Shown here: positions 1 to 8,072 of the stretch, in pieces
How positions within the stretch are numbered: position 1 is the first letter of the stretch
Layout of the letters: each line of letters starts with the position of its first letter
Source of the DNA: an uncultured Fibrobacter sp.
Lineage (GTDB): Bacteria > Fibrobacterota > Fibrobacteria > Fibrobacterales > Fibrobacteraceae
Length of the DNA: 62,079 nucleotides
Reading direction: 5' to 3'
Assembly: GCA_947165045.1 (NCBI GenBank)
Contig: CAMUYW010000011.1
Coordinates: forward strand, 1 to 62,079
Notes under the pieces: model-generated
What the model saw: the letters and a program-made list of their open reading frames with translations, nothing else
The model's database searches: none
What the model was told of the DNA's origin: nothing
Made by a program: the position numbers and the translations under genes

Positions 1-1277
1 ACGCTCTTATCGGCCAGGAATTCGACCTCAAGGTTATCAAGGTCAACAAGGCTCGTCGCAACATCGTCGTTTCTCGCCGTGTTGTTCTCGAAGAAGAACG
101 CAACAAGCAGCGTGGCGACGTTCTCGAAACTCTCGAGAAGAACCAGGTCCGCAAGGGTATCGTCAAGAACATCACCGACTTCGGTGCATTCATCGACCTT
201 GGCGGCGTAGATGGCCTCCTCCACATCACCGACATGAGCTACAAGCGCATCAACCACCCGTCCGAAATGCTCCAGCTCGGTCAGGAAGTCGAAGTCATGG
301 TTCTCGACTTCAACGACAAGAAGGAACGCATCTCTCTCGGCATGAAGCAGCTTAAGCCGCATCCGTGGAAGGATATCGCTGAACGTTATCCGGAAGGCGC
401 TATCGTTAAGGGTAAGGTTGTTTCCATCACTGATTACGGTGCATTCGTTGAACTCGACAGCGGTGTTGAAGGCCTCATCCACGTTTCTGAAATGTCTTGG
501 ACTCAGCACGTCAAGCACCCGTCCAAAATCCTCACCGTTGGTCAGGAAGTCGAAGCTGTTGTTCTCAAGGTTGAAGAAGATGCAGAACGTATCTCTCTCG
601 GCATGAAGCAGCTCGAATCTGATCCGTGGGATTCTATCGAAACCGAACTTCCGCCGGGCGCACGCGTCGTCGGTGAAATCCGCAACATCGCTTCCTTCGG
701 CGCATTCGTCGAAATCAAGGAAGGTGTTGATGGCCTCATCCACGTCTCTGACATGTCCTGGACCAAGAAGATCACCCACCCGAACGAAATGGTCAAGAAG
801 GGTGACAAGGTTGAATGCGTCGTGCTCGCCGTCGATAAGGAAAAGCGCCGCATTTCCCTCTCCATGAAGCACCTCACCGAAGATCCGTGGGATACCATCG
901 ATTCCACCTATCCGGTGAACACCGAAGTGAAGGGCAAGATCGTTCGCATGCTCGACCGCGGCGTCGTGGTTGAACTCACCGACGGTATCGAAGGCTTCAT
1001 CCCGGTCTCCAAGCTCACCGCTGAATACATCAAGGTTCCGGCCGATGCATTCAAGGTTGGCGACGAAGTTCCGGCTGTCGTGACCGAAATCGATCAGAAC
1101 AACCGCAAGATCTATCTCTCCGTTGTTGACTACTTCAAGAACCGCGAATCCGCTGAACTCAAGGCTTGGATGGACTCCCACAAGCCGGGCGAAAACGGCA
1201 CCACGATTGGCGAAGCTGTTGCTCCGAAGAAGAAGGCTTCCAAGAAGAAGGCTGAAAAGTCTGAAGAAGAAGCTTAA
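1..1277 (+). CDS. rpsA: 30S ribosomal protein S1 (5' end outside window)
   Basis: The reading frame is open from the first base (codons begin at base 3) to TAA at 1275-1277, so only the C-terminal part of the gene is present. The visible protein holds the end of one S1 RNA-binding repeat and four more complete repeats. Each has the GxVxxITDFGAFV / GLIHVSEMSW / RISLGMKQL pattern of OB-fold S1 domains, and the last is more diverged. It ends in a Lys/Glu-rich tail (APKKKASKKKAEKSEEEA). S1 binds mRNA on the 30S subunit and helps initiate translation. Multi-repeat proteins of this kind are S1 in most Gram-negative bacteria. Codon use is strongly biased, as expected for a highly expressed gene. A strong terminator follows at 1304-1337. 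Confidence 0.95.
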   Translation, partial: ALIGQEFDLKVIKVNKARRNIVVSRRVVLEEERNKQRGDVLETLEKNQVRKGIVKNITDFGAFIDLGGVDGLLHITDMSYKRINHPSEMLQLGQEVEVMVLDFNDKKERISLGMKQLKPHPWKDIAERYPEGAIVKGKVVSITDYGAFVELDSGVEGLIHVSEMSWTQHVKHPSKILTVGQEVEAVVLKVEEDAERISLGMKQLESDPWDSIETELPPGARVVGEIRNIASFGAFVEIKEGVDGLIHVSDMSWTKKITHPNEMVKKGDKVECVVLAVDKEKRRISLSMKHLTEDPWDTIDSTYPVNTEVKGKIVRMLDRGVVVELTDGIEGFIPVSKLTAEYIKVPADAFKVGDEVPAVVTEIDQNNRKIYLSVVDYFKNRESAELKAWMDSHKPGENGTTIGEAVAPKKKASKKKAEKSEEEA

Positions 1278-1303
1278 TTTAGTTTCAAACTAAAGCTTAA
1301 AGG

Positions 1304-1337
1304 AACCTCGCGATTTTTCGCGGGGTTTCTTTTTTTT
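1304..1337 (+). terminator. Rho-independent terminator of rpsA
   Basis: A 10-bp GC-rich stem (AACCTCGCGA pairing with TCGCGGGGTT, one G-T wobble) with a TTTT loop is followed by TTTC and eight T residues. It lies 26 bases after the rpsA stop. Confidence 0.9.
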
Positions 1338-1358
1338 GCAGCGTCATCCGTCCGCCAT

Positions 1359-1388
1359 GAGTCATCCTGAGCGGAGCGAAGGATCCAG
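1359..1388. repeat. Intergenic GTCATCCTGAGCG-type repeat
   Basis: The 30-base stretch starting GTCATCCTGAGCGGAGCGAA and ending GGATCC sits between the rpsA terminator and the next gene. Similar GTCATyCC-headed pieces occur in other gaps of this window (4875, 10780, 43636, 43678, 55098). It looks like a dispersed non-coding repeat family and carries no open frame. Confidence 0.5.
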
Positions 1389-1424
1389 TTAAGTATCGCA
1401 GTATAACTTTGCTATTTTAACTTT

Positions 1425-2525
1425 ATGCAAAAAAGAATCCAAGAACTAGACGTCTTGCGCGTGCTCGCCATGCTGTTTGTAATCACGTACCATTTTGCGT
1501 TGCAGTATGATGCTGAACACTTGCCTTGCTTTAACTTGTTCTGTACAGCAAAAAACTACGACTTCGGAAACATCGCTGTTACCATTTTTATTGCCATTTC
1601 GGGCGGTTTACTTTATAAAAAATACGGCTCTATAATTGACGAAGAAAATTCTGCGGAAAAGAAGACGAGCCTGCGAAACAGGTTGAAAACTTTTTATATA
1701 AAGCGATTCAAGACAATCTACCCGCCGTTTTGGATTCTGGCCCTTTATATTCCTGTGACTATGATTCGCCATTATATGGTTGATGGTAACGCATTTTTTA
1801 TGGGCCATCCGCTCAAATTATTGCTTACAGTTGTGGGCTTTGACGGTTACATTAAAACATTTGGTGTTGATACTTACGTTTTTTGCGGGGACTGGTTTGT
1901 GGGCGCAATCGTGCTCCTGTACTTGCTATTTCCGCTACTTTCGCGGTGCTACCGGCGTTGCCCTTTTATAATGTTGTCTGTACTCACGGTGCTTTATGCC
2001 TGCCAGTACATGATTCCTGCTGAATATGACGAAGTGTTTGGCGCATTGCCGGTGACGCTCTCCCTCAAGTTTTGCATTGGATTTGCACTGGTCGGAAATC
2101 TGGAACGGCTTAAAAATTGGCGTGTTGCTTTGGCTTCGGCTTTGGTATTTGCGGTACTCACGATTGTCGATATTCCCGGTAGAATCAAAACGGATTGCCT
2201 TGGCTCCATTGCAGCCATAGCTCTGTTTGTGGTTGTGCTCTACATCGCTCCGCATTTGTTTCGCCTAAAGGCTGTAGCCGTGTTGCTCCCCAAAATGGCG
2301 ACTCTCTCTTATTGCGTATTCTTGGTGCAGCATGTGGGTATCGTCTGGGCGCAGATTGCCTTTATCAAAATTTTCGAGAAAATTCACTGGAACTTTACGG
2401 AATGGAACGTTTTAGCGCTGCTCGCCTGCACATTTCTGGCGATCACAGTTGCGGCGTGGATATTAAAACGGATTAGTGATTGGGCCGTTGAGCGTGTCAC
2501 GAAATTTCTATCTTGCATTTCATGA
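1425..2525 (+). CDS. Acyltransferase family 3 membrane protein
   Basis: This 366-residue integral membrane protein starts LDVLRVLAMLFVITYHF, the helix-1 signature with conserved Arg and His seen in acyltransferase-3 (OafA/WecH-like) proteins. About ten hydrophobic segments follow. Members of the family move acetyl or other acyl groups onto sugars or other envelope molecules across the inner membrane. The substrate cannot be read from sequence. The stop codon overlaps the coaBC start as ATGA, which suggests coupled translation with the downstream gene, although no functional link is obvious. The DNA is more A/T-rich than in rpsA. Confidence 0.8.
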   Translation: MQKRIQELDVLRVLAMLFVITYHFALQYDAEHLPCFNLFCTAKNYDFGNIAVTIFIAISGGLLYKKYGSIIDEENSAEKKTSLRNRLKTFYIKRFKTIYPPFWILALYIPVTMIRHYMVDGNAFFMGHPLKLLLTVVGFDGYIKTFGVDTYVFCGDWFVGAIVLLYLLFPLLSRCYRRCPFIMLSVLTVLYACQYMIPAEYDEVFGALPVTLSLKFCIGFALVGNLERLKNWRVALASALVFAVLTIVDIPGRIKTDCLGSIAAIALFVVVLYIAPHLFRLKAVAVLLPKMATLSYCVFLVQHVGIVWAQIAFIKIFEKIHWNFTEWNVLALLACTFLAITVAAWILKRISDWAVERVTKFLSCIS

Positions 2526-3895
2526 ATCTCGCTGGAAAGAAAATTCTTCTTGGAGTCTCGGGCGGAATTGCCGCTTACAAGTCTTGTGAACTCTTGCGCC
2601 TCTTGCAAAAGAAAGGTGCCGAAGTTCGCGTGTGCATGACCGAAGCCGCAACGCAGTTTGTGGCGCCTCTCACGTTTGCAAGCCTCTCCAAATGCCCCGT
2701 TTACCTCAAGAACGGCACGATGGAAGCTCGCCCTTTCCAGCACATCGATTTCCCTCGTTGGGCGGACCTTTACCTTGTCGTGCCTGCGACCGCAAACGTT
2801 ATCGGAAAATTCGCCTGTGGAATCGCCGACGATCCAGTAAGCCTTTGCTTTATGAGTTGCTCCTGCCCGCGCGTGATTGCCCCCGCGATGAACGTCGCGA
2901 TGTACAACAGCCCCGCCGTCAAACGCAATCTCGAAGTCTTGCGTGAATTCGAAAACACGACCGTCTTGGAATCTCCCGCTGGTGAACTCGCCTGTGGTGA
3001 AGTCGGACAAGGCCGCCTGATGGCCCCCGCGGAAATTGTGGCTTATTTGGAAGGGGCAAGTCTGCCCCTCGCTTCTGCTGCTTGCGCATCATCCGCTACC
3101 CCTTCTAGCGGGGGGCTCCCCCGCAACGCCCCCATACCGCCGGCGTTCCCTGTAGCACAAGACCTCCCGCCATCGCAAGACTCAACACTCCCGGGCTTCG
3201 GCAAAAAAGTCCTTATCACGGCAGGCCGCACCGAAGAATCGATTGACCCTGTGCGTTACATCTCAAATCGCAGTAGCGGAAAAACTGCCGTTGCTATTGC
3301 TGCGACATTCCTTGCGAATGGTTTTGACGTGAGCGTTGTTGCTGGTCCGATGGAAGCTGAATTCCCCGGTGGCGTTCACATCACGAAAATTCGTAGCGCC
3401 TGTGACATGCATAAGGCCGTTCTCGAGCAGATGAAAAATGCCGATGTACTTGTGCATTGTGCCGCCGTTGCTGATTATCGTCCGAAAGTTGCCGCGACTG
3501 AAAAAATCAAGGATAGCCGTAGCCAACTCATTTTGGAGCTGGAACCGAATCCGAACATTTTGCGCGACAGTGTTGCCCAAAAGCGCGCTGACCAAGTTGT
3601 TGTTGGCTTTGCGCTCGAAACGGACCACTTCAAGGAACACGCAGCCGAAAAACTCAAGAAGAGCGGCGCCGATGCGCTCCTCCTCAATGCTCCCGTGGCG
3701 GCCAATAGCGGTTTTGGTTTTGACGAAGTGCGCTACGTCTTGATTCGCGCGGCAGTTCACAGTGAATGTGCAGCATCTTGCAATAGCATCGAAAAAGCCC
3801 CGCAAGTCGAAATTCCCGAGATGAAGATGGGCTCGAAAATCGATCTCGCGCAAGAAATTGTAGATTTTAGCCTTGATAAGTTAAAGAACGCTTAG
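2522..3895 (+). CDS. coaBC: Bifunctional phosphopantothenoylcysteine decarboxylase / phosphopantothenate-cysteine ligase
   Basis: CoaBC carries out two successive steps of coenzyme A synthesis: it joins cysteine to 4'-phosphopantothenate and then decarboxylates the product. The ATG at 2522 overlaps the upstream stop (ATGA) and is preferred over a TTG at 2513, giving 457 residues. The CoaC half (about 1-178) shows GVSGGIAAYKS, the catalytic His in QHIDFPRWAD (H74), PAMNVAMY (121-128) and the substrate-lid Cys motif ACGEVGQGR (C158). The CoaB half (about 228-457) shows ITAGRTEESIDPVRYISNRS and AAVADYRP. The linker between them (residues about 179-227) is unusually long and Ala/Pro/Ser-rich, and is encoded by repeat-like G/C-rich DNA. 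The next gene follows after nine bases. Confidence 0.95.
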   Translation: MNLAGKKILLGVSGGIAAYKSCELLRLLQKKGAEVRVCMTEAATQFVAPLTFASLSKCPVYLKNGTMEARPFQHIDFPRWADLYLVVPATANVIGKFACGIADDPVSLCFMSCSCPRVIAPAMNVAMYNSPAVKRNLEVLREFENTTVLESPAGELACGEVGQGRLMAPAEIVAYLEGASLPLASAACASSATPSSGGLPRNAPIPPAFPVAQDLPPSQDSTLPGFGKKVLITAGRTEESIDPVRYISNRSSGKTAVAIAATFLANGFDVSVVAGPMEAEFPGGVHITKIRSACDMHKAVLEQMKNADVLVHCAAVADYRPKVAATEKIKDSRSQLILELEPNPNILRDSVAQKRADQVVVGFALETDHFKEHAAEKLKKSGADALLLNAPVAANSGFGFDEVRYVLIRAAVHSECAASCNSIEKAPQVEIPEMKMGSKIDLAQEIVDFSLDKLKNA

Positions 3896-3904
3896 AGGAA
3901 CGGT

Positions 3905-4864
3905 ATGCCCGAAGAATTTGATTTTAGCGAACTTCGCAAGTATCTGCAAGGCCAAATGGACATGGGCGAGGAGGACTTGCTCCTTGACGAACCGTGGACA
4001 TTGACTCGCAAAAAGTCTGCCGTTCCTGCTGGCGCCCGCCCGGCAAATCCGATGCCTCCTATACCACAGATTCAGCCGCGCCCGGCTGCACCTGCGTTCT
4101 CGCAGCCTTCGGCTCCGAGAAATCCCGCGCCGTTCTCGACTTTCGCGCAATCTCAAGCCCCTGCGCAGTCTGCGTTTCAGCAGCCCGCGCCATCCGCGTT
4201 TGGTGCAAGTCCCGCGTTTCCGCAAGCCGCATCTGTGGCTCCCGCACGCCCTGCCGCTCCTAAGCCGCAGGCCGATGCTGGCTTGACGATTGCTCCGCGC
4301 GCCGTCAAAAAAACGACCGCCGCGTACGAACTCGCCGATTCCATCGGCGCCTTCTACGACGCTCTCAAAACCGATGCGCTTTACGCGCGTGCAACGAACG
4401 TTGTTCGTTACGAAGGCCCAGAGCACCCGCGCCTTCTCGTTTTGCTCGCCGCGCCCAAGCCGGGTGAACCGACCGGAAACTTTTTCCAGTCTCCCACCGG
4501 CGAAATGCTTGTGCGTTTGTTCGGAAGCCTCGGCTACGCTCCTGAATCCCTTGGCGTCACGTATTTTTACAAGGATGCTCCGCGAGCACTATCTCCGATC
4601 CTACTCGCGTCGCTCCGTCGAATGCTAACAAAGGAACTTTCCTTTATCGCACCCGAAATCATGATCACCTTCGGTGAACCGCTTTTCTATGACGTGTTCA
4701 GCAAGGGTAAAAACTTCAATGATCTCGCGGGTACCGCACTTGATTTCAACGGCACAAAGACTGTTTCGCTTGTCGATGCTTTCGCGATGACGACGGACAA
4801 ACAACTAAAATGGCTCACGTGGAAGGTGCATATTCCGCGTAGCGGCCTCTTTACCGCTAAATAG
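3905..4864 (+). CDS. Uracil-DNA glycosylase-superfamily-like protein with Pro/Ala-rich N-terminus
   Basis: This 319-residue protein starts nine bases after coaBC, with GAGG placed ahead of the ATG. The first 30 or so residues are acidic. Residues about 36-130 form a low-complexity Pro/Ala/Gln linker. The C-terminal part (about 170-319) resembles the fold of family-4/5 uracil-DNA glycosylases: LLVLLAAPKPGE, then GEMLVRLFGSLGYAPESLGV, a Leu-rich helix and PEIMITFGEPLFYDVF, in the order GEAPG...GxLLxxxL...PxxIxxLG known from those enzymes. The catalytic GEAPG and iron-sulfur Cys motifs are not clearly present, so DNA repair activity is doubtful. The linker and stand-alone domain could instead serve protein binding. 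The similarity rests on motif order only. Confidence 0.5.
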   Translation: MPEEFDFSELRKYLQGQMDMGEEDLLLDEPWTLTRKKSAVPAGARPANPMPPIPQIQPRPAAPAFSQPSAPRNPAPFSTFAQSQAPAQSAFQQPAPSAFGASPAFPQAASVAPARPAAPKPQADAGLTIAPRAVKKTTAAYELADSIGAFYDALKTDALYARATNVVRYEGPEHPRLLVLLAAPKPGEPTGNFFQSPTGEMLVRLFGSLGYAPESLGVTYFYKDAPRALSPILLASLRRMLTKELSFIAPEIMITFGEPLFYDVFSKGKNFNDLAGTALDFNGTKTVSLVDAFAMTTDKQLKWLTWKVHIPRSGLFTAK

Positions 4865-4869
4865 AATGC

Positions 4870-4996
4870 CTTACTGTCACCCCGGCCACCGTGCACTTTG
4901 ACCACTTAGTGCTTTAGCACTTACGTGGTCATGGTCCGCGAATGGGGACGGGGGCGCCTTTTCACCCCTTTAAAGGACTTCCTCAAAAGTCCTTTG
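4870..4996. repeat. Intergenic repeat with two inverted repeats
   Basis: The gap before dnaB has a TGTCACCCCGGCC head at 4874, then a strong inverted repeat at 4900-4930 (GACCAC ... GTGGTC enclosing AGTGC TTTA GCACT). A second hairpin lies at 4972-4995 (AAAGGACTT pairing with AAGTCCTTT). The second could act as a terminator of the coaBC operon, although its T-run is weak. No coding frame is present. Confidence 0.5.
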
Positions 4997-5030
4997 TAAA
5001 GTTTTATTGTATATTTATTACGGTATAGTT

Positions 5031-6452
5031 ATGTCAGAAGAAAATAACTCCAAGTCGTTTGATGGTCGCCAAATGCCGGCCGATATCGAGGCAGAACGCT
5101 GCCTCCTTGGTGGCATTTTACGTGACCCCGAAGTGATGGGCGTCGCAGTGATGGCCATCAGTGAAGATGACTTTTTCTATTTGGAACGTCATCAGTTGAT
5201 TTGGAATGCCCTGTGCTCTTTGAATAAGGCGGTAACGCCTATTGATCCGGTGACGCTTTCGGCTGAACTCACGAAGATGGGAAAGCTCGATATTGTCGGT
5301 GGCAGGGAATACATTTTTGAATTGATGGAATCCGTTGCATCGTCGGCGAATGTCCCGTGGCAGTTGGAACACCTTCGCAACAAGGCGGTGCTCCGCAAAC
5401 TCATCCGCACGTCTTCCGATATTATCCGCAAGTCGATGGATCCGTCCTCAACGCCGGATAATGTGTTGCAAGATGCCGAACGCGATATTTTTGCAATTGC
5501 CGATAACCAGGTGCGTAACACCCTCAAGTCAATCGACAACTTTGTCGCTCCTCTTTTGGAACGCATCAACAATCGCAGAGAAGGCGGCATTACGGGTGTG
5601 CCTACAGGCATTACGGAACTTGACGAACTTACAAACGGTCTCCAGAATTCTGACTTGATTATCCTTGCAGCCCGTCCGGGTGTGGGTAAGACTTCTTTCG
5701 CCATGACGGTTGCCGCAAACGCCGCCATTCGCTATGGCAAGAACGTTGCCTTCTTCAGCTTGGAAATGGATGGCATTCAGCTCGCTCAGCGTTTGCTTTG
5801 CTCGCAGGCTCAGGTGGACCAGAGTAGGCTCCGTAACGGCAAGCTCAGTTCTGACGAAATCAAGAAGATTATCGCCGCAGTGACGCCGATTAACCAGGCT
5901 CCGCTGTTTGTCGATGATAATGCCGACCTCGGCATCATGGAACTCATGAGCAAGGCGCGCCAACTCAAGCACAAGGGTCATCTCGATTTGCTCATCATCG
6001 ACTACTTGCAGTTGATGAAGACCGGTAAAGAAGAAAACCGTGCCGTTGCTATCGGTGCAATTTCCCGTGGTCTTAAGATTTTGGCGAAGGAACTGAGCAT
6101 TCCGGTCATTGCACTTGCCCAGCTCAGCCGTAAGGTCGAAGAAAAAGGCCGTGAACGCCCGCAGCTTTCGGACTTACGTGAATCCGGTTCTATCGAACAG
6201 GACGCCGACATGGTGTGGTTCGTGGAACGCCCGTTTGTGCAGACTCATAAGGACGAAGACCGCTACAAGGCGACTCTCATTGTGGCTAAGCACCGTAACG
6301 GTTCCGTGAAGGATATCGACATGAGCTTCGTGCCGGAATACACGACGTTCTACGATGCAACCGACCAGCAGGCTGGCGGTGATGAAGATTATCAGTATGG
6401 TTCAGATGACGATGGCGGTGGACCGCAGGTCGCCGACTTTGGCAGTTTCTAA
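5031..6452 (+). CDS. dnaB: Replicative DNA helicase DnaB
   Basis: DnaB is the hexameric ATP-driven helicase that unwinds DNA ahead of the replisome. The protein has 473 residues from ATG 5031. An in-frame TTG at 5007 would add eight non-conserved residues and is rejected. The N-terminal domain begins MPADIEAERCLLGGIL, typical of DnaB. The RecA-like domain has the Walker A motif ARPGVGKTSF (Lys220) and LIIDYLQLM, and the family motif QLSRKVEERG appears as QLSRKVEEKG followed by DLRESGSIEQDAD. The C-terminus is acidic and Gly-rich. The next gene starts nine bases after the stop, so dnaB probably heads an operon with the mlaEF-like genes. Confidence 0.96.
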   Translation: MSEENNSKSFDGRQMPADIEAERCLLGGILRDPEVMGVAVMAISEDDFFYLERHQLIWNALCSLNKAVTPIDPVTLSAELTKMGKLDIVGGREYIFELMESVASSANVPWQLEHLRNKAVLRKLIRTSSDIIRKSMDPSSTPDNVLQDAERDIFAIADNQVRNTLKSIDNFVAPLLERINNRREGGITGVPTGITELDELTNGLQNSDLIILAARPGVGKTSFAMTVAANAAIRYGKNVAFFSLEMDGIQLAQRLLCSQAQVDQSRLRNGKLSSDEIKKIIAAVTPINQAPLFVDDNADLGIMELMSKARQLKHKGHLDLLIIDYLQLMKTGKEENRAVAIGAISRGLKILAKELSIPVIALAQLSRKVEEKGRERPQLSDLRESGSIEQDADMVWFVERPFVQTHKDEDRYKATLIVAKHRNGSVKDIDMSFVPEYTTFYDATDQQAGGDEDYQYGSDDDGGGPQVADFGSF

Positions 6453-6461
6453 GAGGTGAAG

Positions 6462-7244
6462 ATGCCGTTGATTCTGAGACCGATATACTGGATAGGGCAA
6501 AAGATTGTCGATGCAATCGCCGCTGTGGGTGAATGCATTTGCATTTTGTTTGCTACGCTCAAGCGGTTCCGCTACGTGCATAAGAATCCGGCGCTGATTG
6601 TGAAGGAAATGATATCTGTTGGCGTTTCTTCGCTTCCGCTCCTGTTCGTGACGTCCATCTTTACGGGCATGGTGGCAACCATCATGGCAGAGTTCGAATT
6701 CCACAACCTCGTGTCCGACAAGTTTGTGGGGACGGCTGCGTGCAAAATGGTGCTCATTGAACTTGGCCCCTTGCTTACGGCGATTGTGCTTTCGGGTAGA
6801 GTGGGCAGCGCTGTTGCTGCAGAAATCGGTTCCATGAAAGAGAAAGAAGAACTGTCTGCGTACGAAGTGCTGGGACTTGATCCGTACCGCTACTTGGCGA
6901 TGCCTAGGTACTTTGCATTTTTGACGATGATCCCGTGCCTTACCGCCATCTCGAATGCTCTTGCTTTGATAGGCGGTTGGATTGTTTGTGTGCTAGCTCT
7001 TGATATCACGACCTACACCTATTCTACCGGTATGCAGTACCTGTTTGAAAATTTGGACTTGTGGGCTGGAATTATCAAGTCGATTGTGTTTGGTACAATC
7101 ATCTTTGTTTTAGCTTATTACCATGGAACGCACTCCAAGCCGGGGGCTCATGGCGTTGGCCTTGCGACGATGAGTGTTGTGGTTTCTAGTTGCCTTATGA
7201 TTTTGGTTTCTGACTTTATTCTTGATGCGTTCATGTTCTTCTAG
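6462..7244 (+). CDS. mlaE: MlaE-family ABC transporter permease
   Basis: This 260-residue inner-membrane permease belongs to the MlaE (DUF140) family, which moves phospholipids between the inner and outer membranes. The characteristic central segment is present: SIFTGMVATIMAEFEF, then ELGPLLTAIVLSGRVGSAVA, AEIGSMKEKEELSAYEVLGL and DPYRYLAMPRYFAF. There are about five hydrophobic segments. ATG 6462 is chosen because GAGG (6453-6456) lies five bases upstream; a GTG at 6456 would fall inside that ribosome site. The ATPase gene follows after nine bases. No MCE-domain (MlaD) gene follows here, so the substrate-binding partner must be encoded elsewhere or be replaced. Confidence 0.9.
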   Translation: MPLILRPIYWIGQKIVDAIAAVGECICILFATLKRFRYVHKNPALIVKEMISVGVSSLPLLFVTSIFTGMVATIMAEFEFHNLVSDKFVGTAACKMVLIELGPLLTAIVLSGRVGSAVAAEIGSMKEKEELSAYEVLGLDPYRYLAMPRYFAFLTMIPCLTAISNALALIGGWIVCVLALDITTYTYSTGMQYLFENLDLWAGIIKSIVFGTIIFVLAYYHGTHSKPGAHGVGLATMSVVVSSCLMILVSDFILDAFMFF

Positions 7245-7253
7245 AGGTTGAGT

Positions 7254-8048
7254 ATGCCGAATGTGAAAATCGATCCGAATGATATTGCTATTCGACTCAA
7301 GGGACTTAAAAAGTCCTTTGGCCCTCAGACTGTTCTCGAAGACGTGAACCTCGATATCCGCCGTGGCGAGACAATGGTGATTATTGGTAAGTCCGGTGGC
7401 GGTAAGTCTGTTATCTTAAAGCACATGATTGGACTTTTGCAGCCGGATGGCGGTGAAGTGACTGTCGATGGCGTGACGATCAGTACGCCGCAGTTCTTCG
7501 ATACGCGAACCATCCGCCGCAAGATGGGTATGTTGTTCCAAATGGGCGCCTTGTTTGACTCGATGGATACTGGCGAGAACATTGCTTTTGCCCTGCGCGA
7601 ACATCACCCGGAAATGTCCGAAGCGGAAATCCAGAATGTCGTCACGGAAAAACTCCAGATGATTAATCTAGTTCCGTCTTTCCGTACAAAGATGCCGTCA
7701 GAACTTTCGGGCGGTATGCGTAAGCGTGTGGCTCTAGCTCGTGCTATTGCGCTTAATCCGGAAATTCTTTTGTACGATGAACCGACAACAGGTCTTGACC
7801 CGATTACCAGTGACGTCATCAACGATCTTATTTTGGATATGCAGAGTAAGCTCGGTGTGACATCAGTCGTGGTGACGCACGACATGGTGAGCGCCTTTAA
7901 GGTGGCAGACCGCATTGCCATGCTTTACAATGGCCGAATCATCGAAGTGGGGACTGTCGATGAAATCAAGAATACGAGTAATCCGTATGTGCATCAGTTC
8001 ATTACGGGACAACGTAAAATTTCGGTGGATGGTGAAAATCAGGAATAG
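7254..8048 (+). CDS. mlaF: MlaF-family ABC transporter ATP-binding protein
   Basis: This is the cytoplasmic ATPase partner of the MlaE-like permease, 264 residues from ATG 7254 (AGAGG lies upstream; the in-frame TTG at 7248 is less likely). Walker A is GKSGGGKSV, the Q-loop region reads GMLFQMGALFDSMD, the signature is LSGGMRKRVALARA, Walker B is ILLYDEPTTGLDP, and the switch His lies in VVVTHDMVSAF. The phrase FQMGALFDS is characteristic of MlaF rather than other ABC ATPases. The two lipoprotein genes that follow on the same strand may be part of the same transcript. Confidence 0.92.
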   Translation: MPNVKIDPNDIAIRLKGLKKSFGPQTVLEDVNLDIRRGETMVIIGKSGGGKSVILKHMIGLLQPDGGEVTVDGVTISTPQFFDTRTIRRKMGMLFQMGALFDSMDTGENIAFALREHHPEMSEAEIQNVVTEKLQMINLVPSFRTKMPSELSGGMRKRVALARAIALNPEILLYDEPTTGLDPITSDVINDLILDMQSKLGVTSVVVTHDMVSAFKVADRIAMLYNGRIIEVGTVDEIKNTSNPYVHQFITGQRKISVDGENQE

Positions 8049-8072
8049 AAAATTTTTTTAAGAGAGTGGTTT

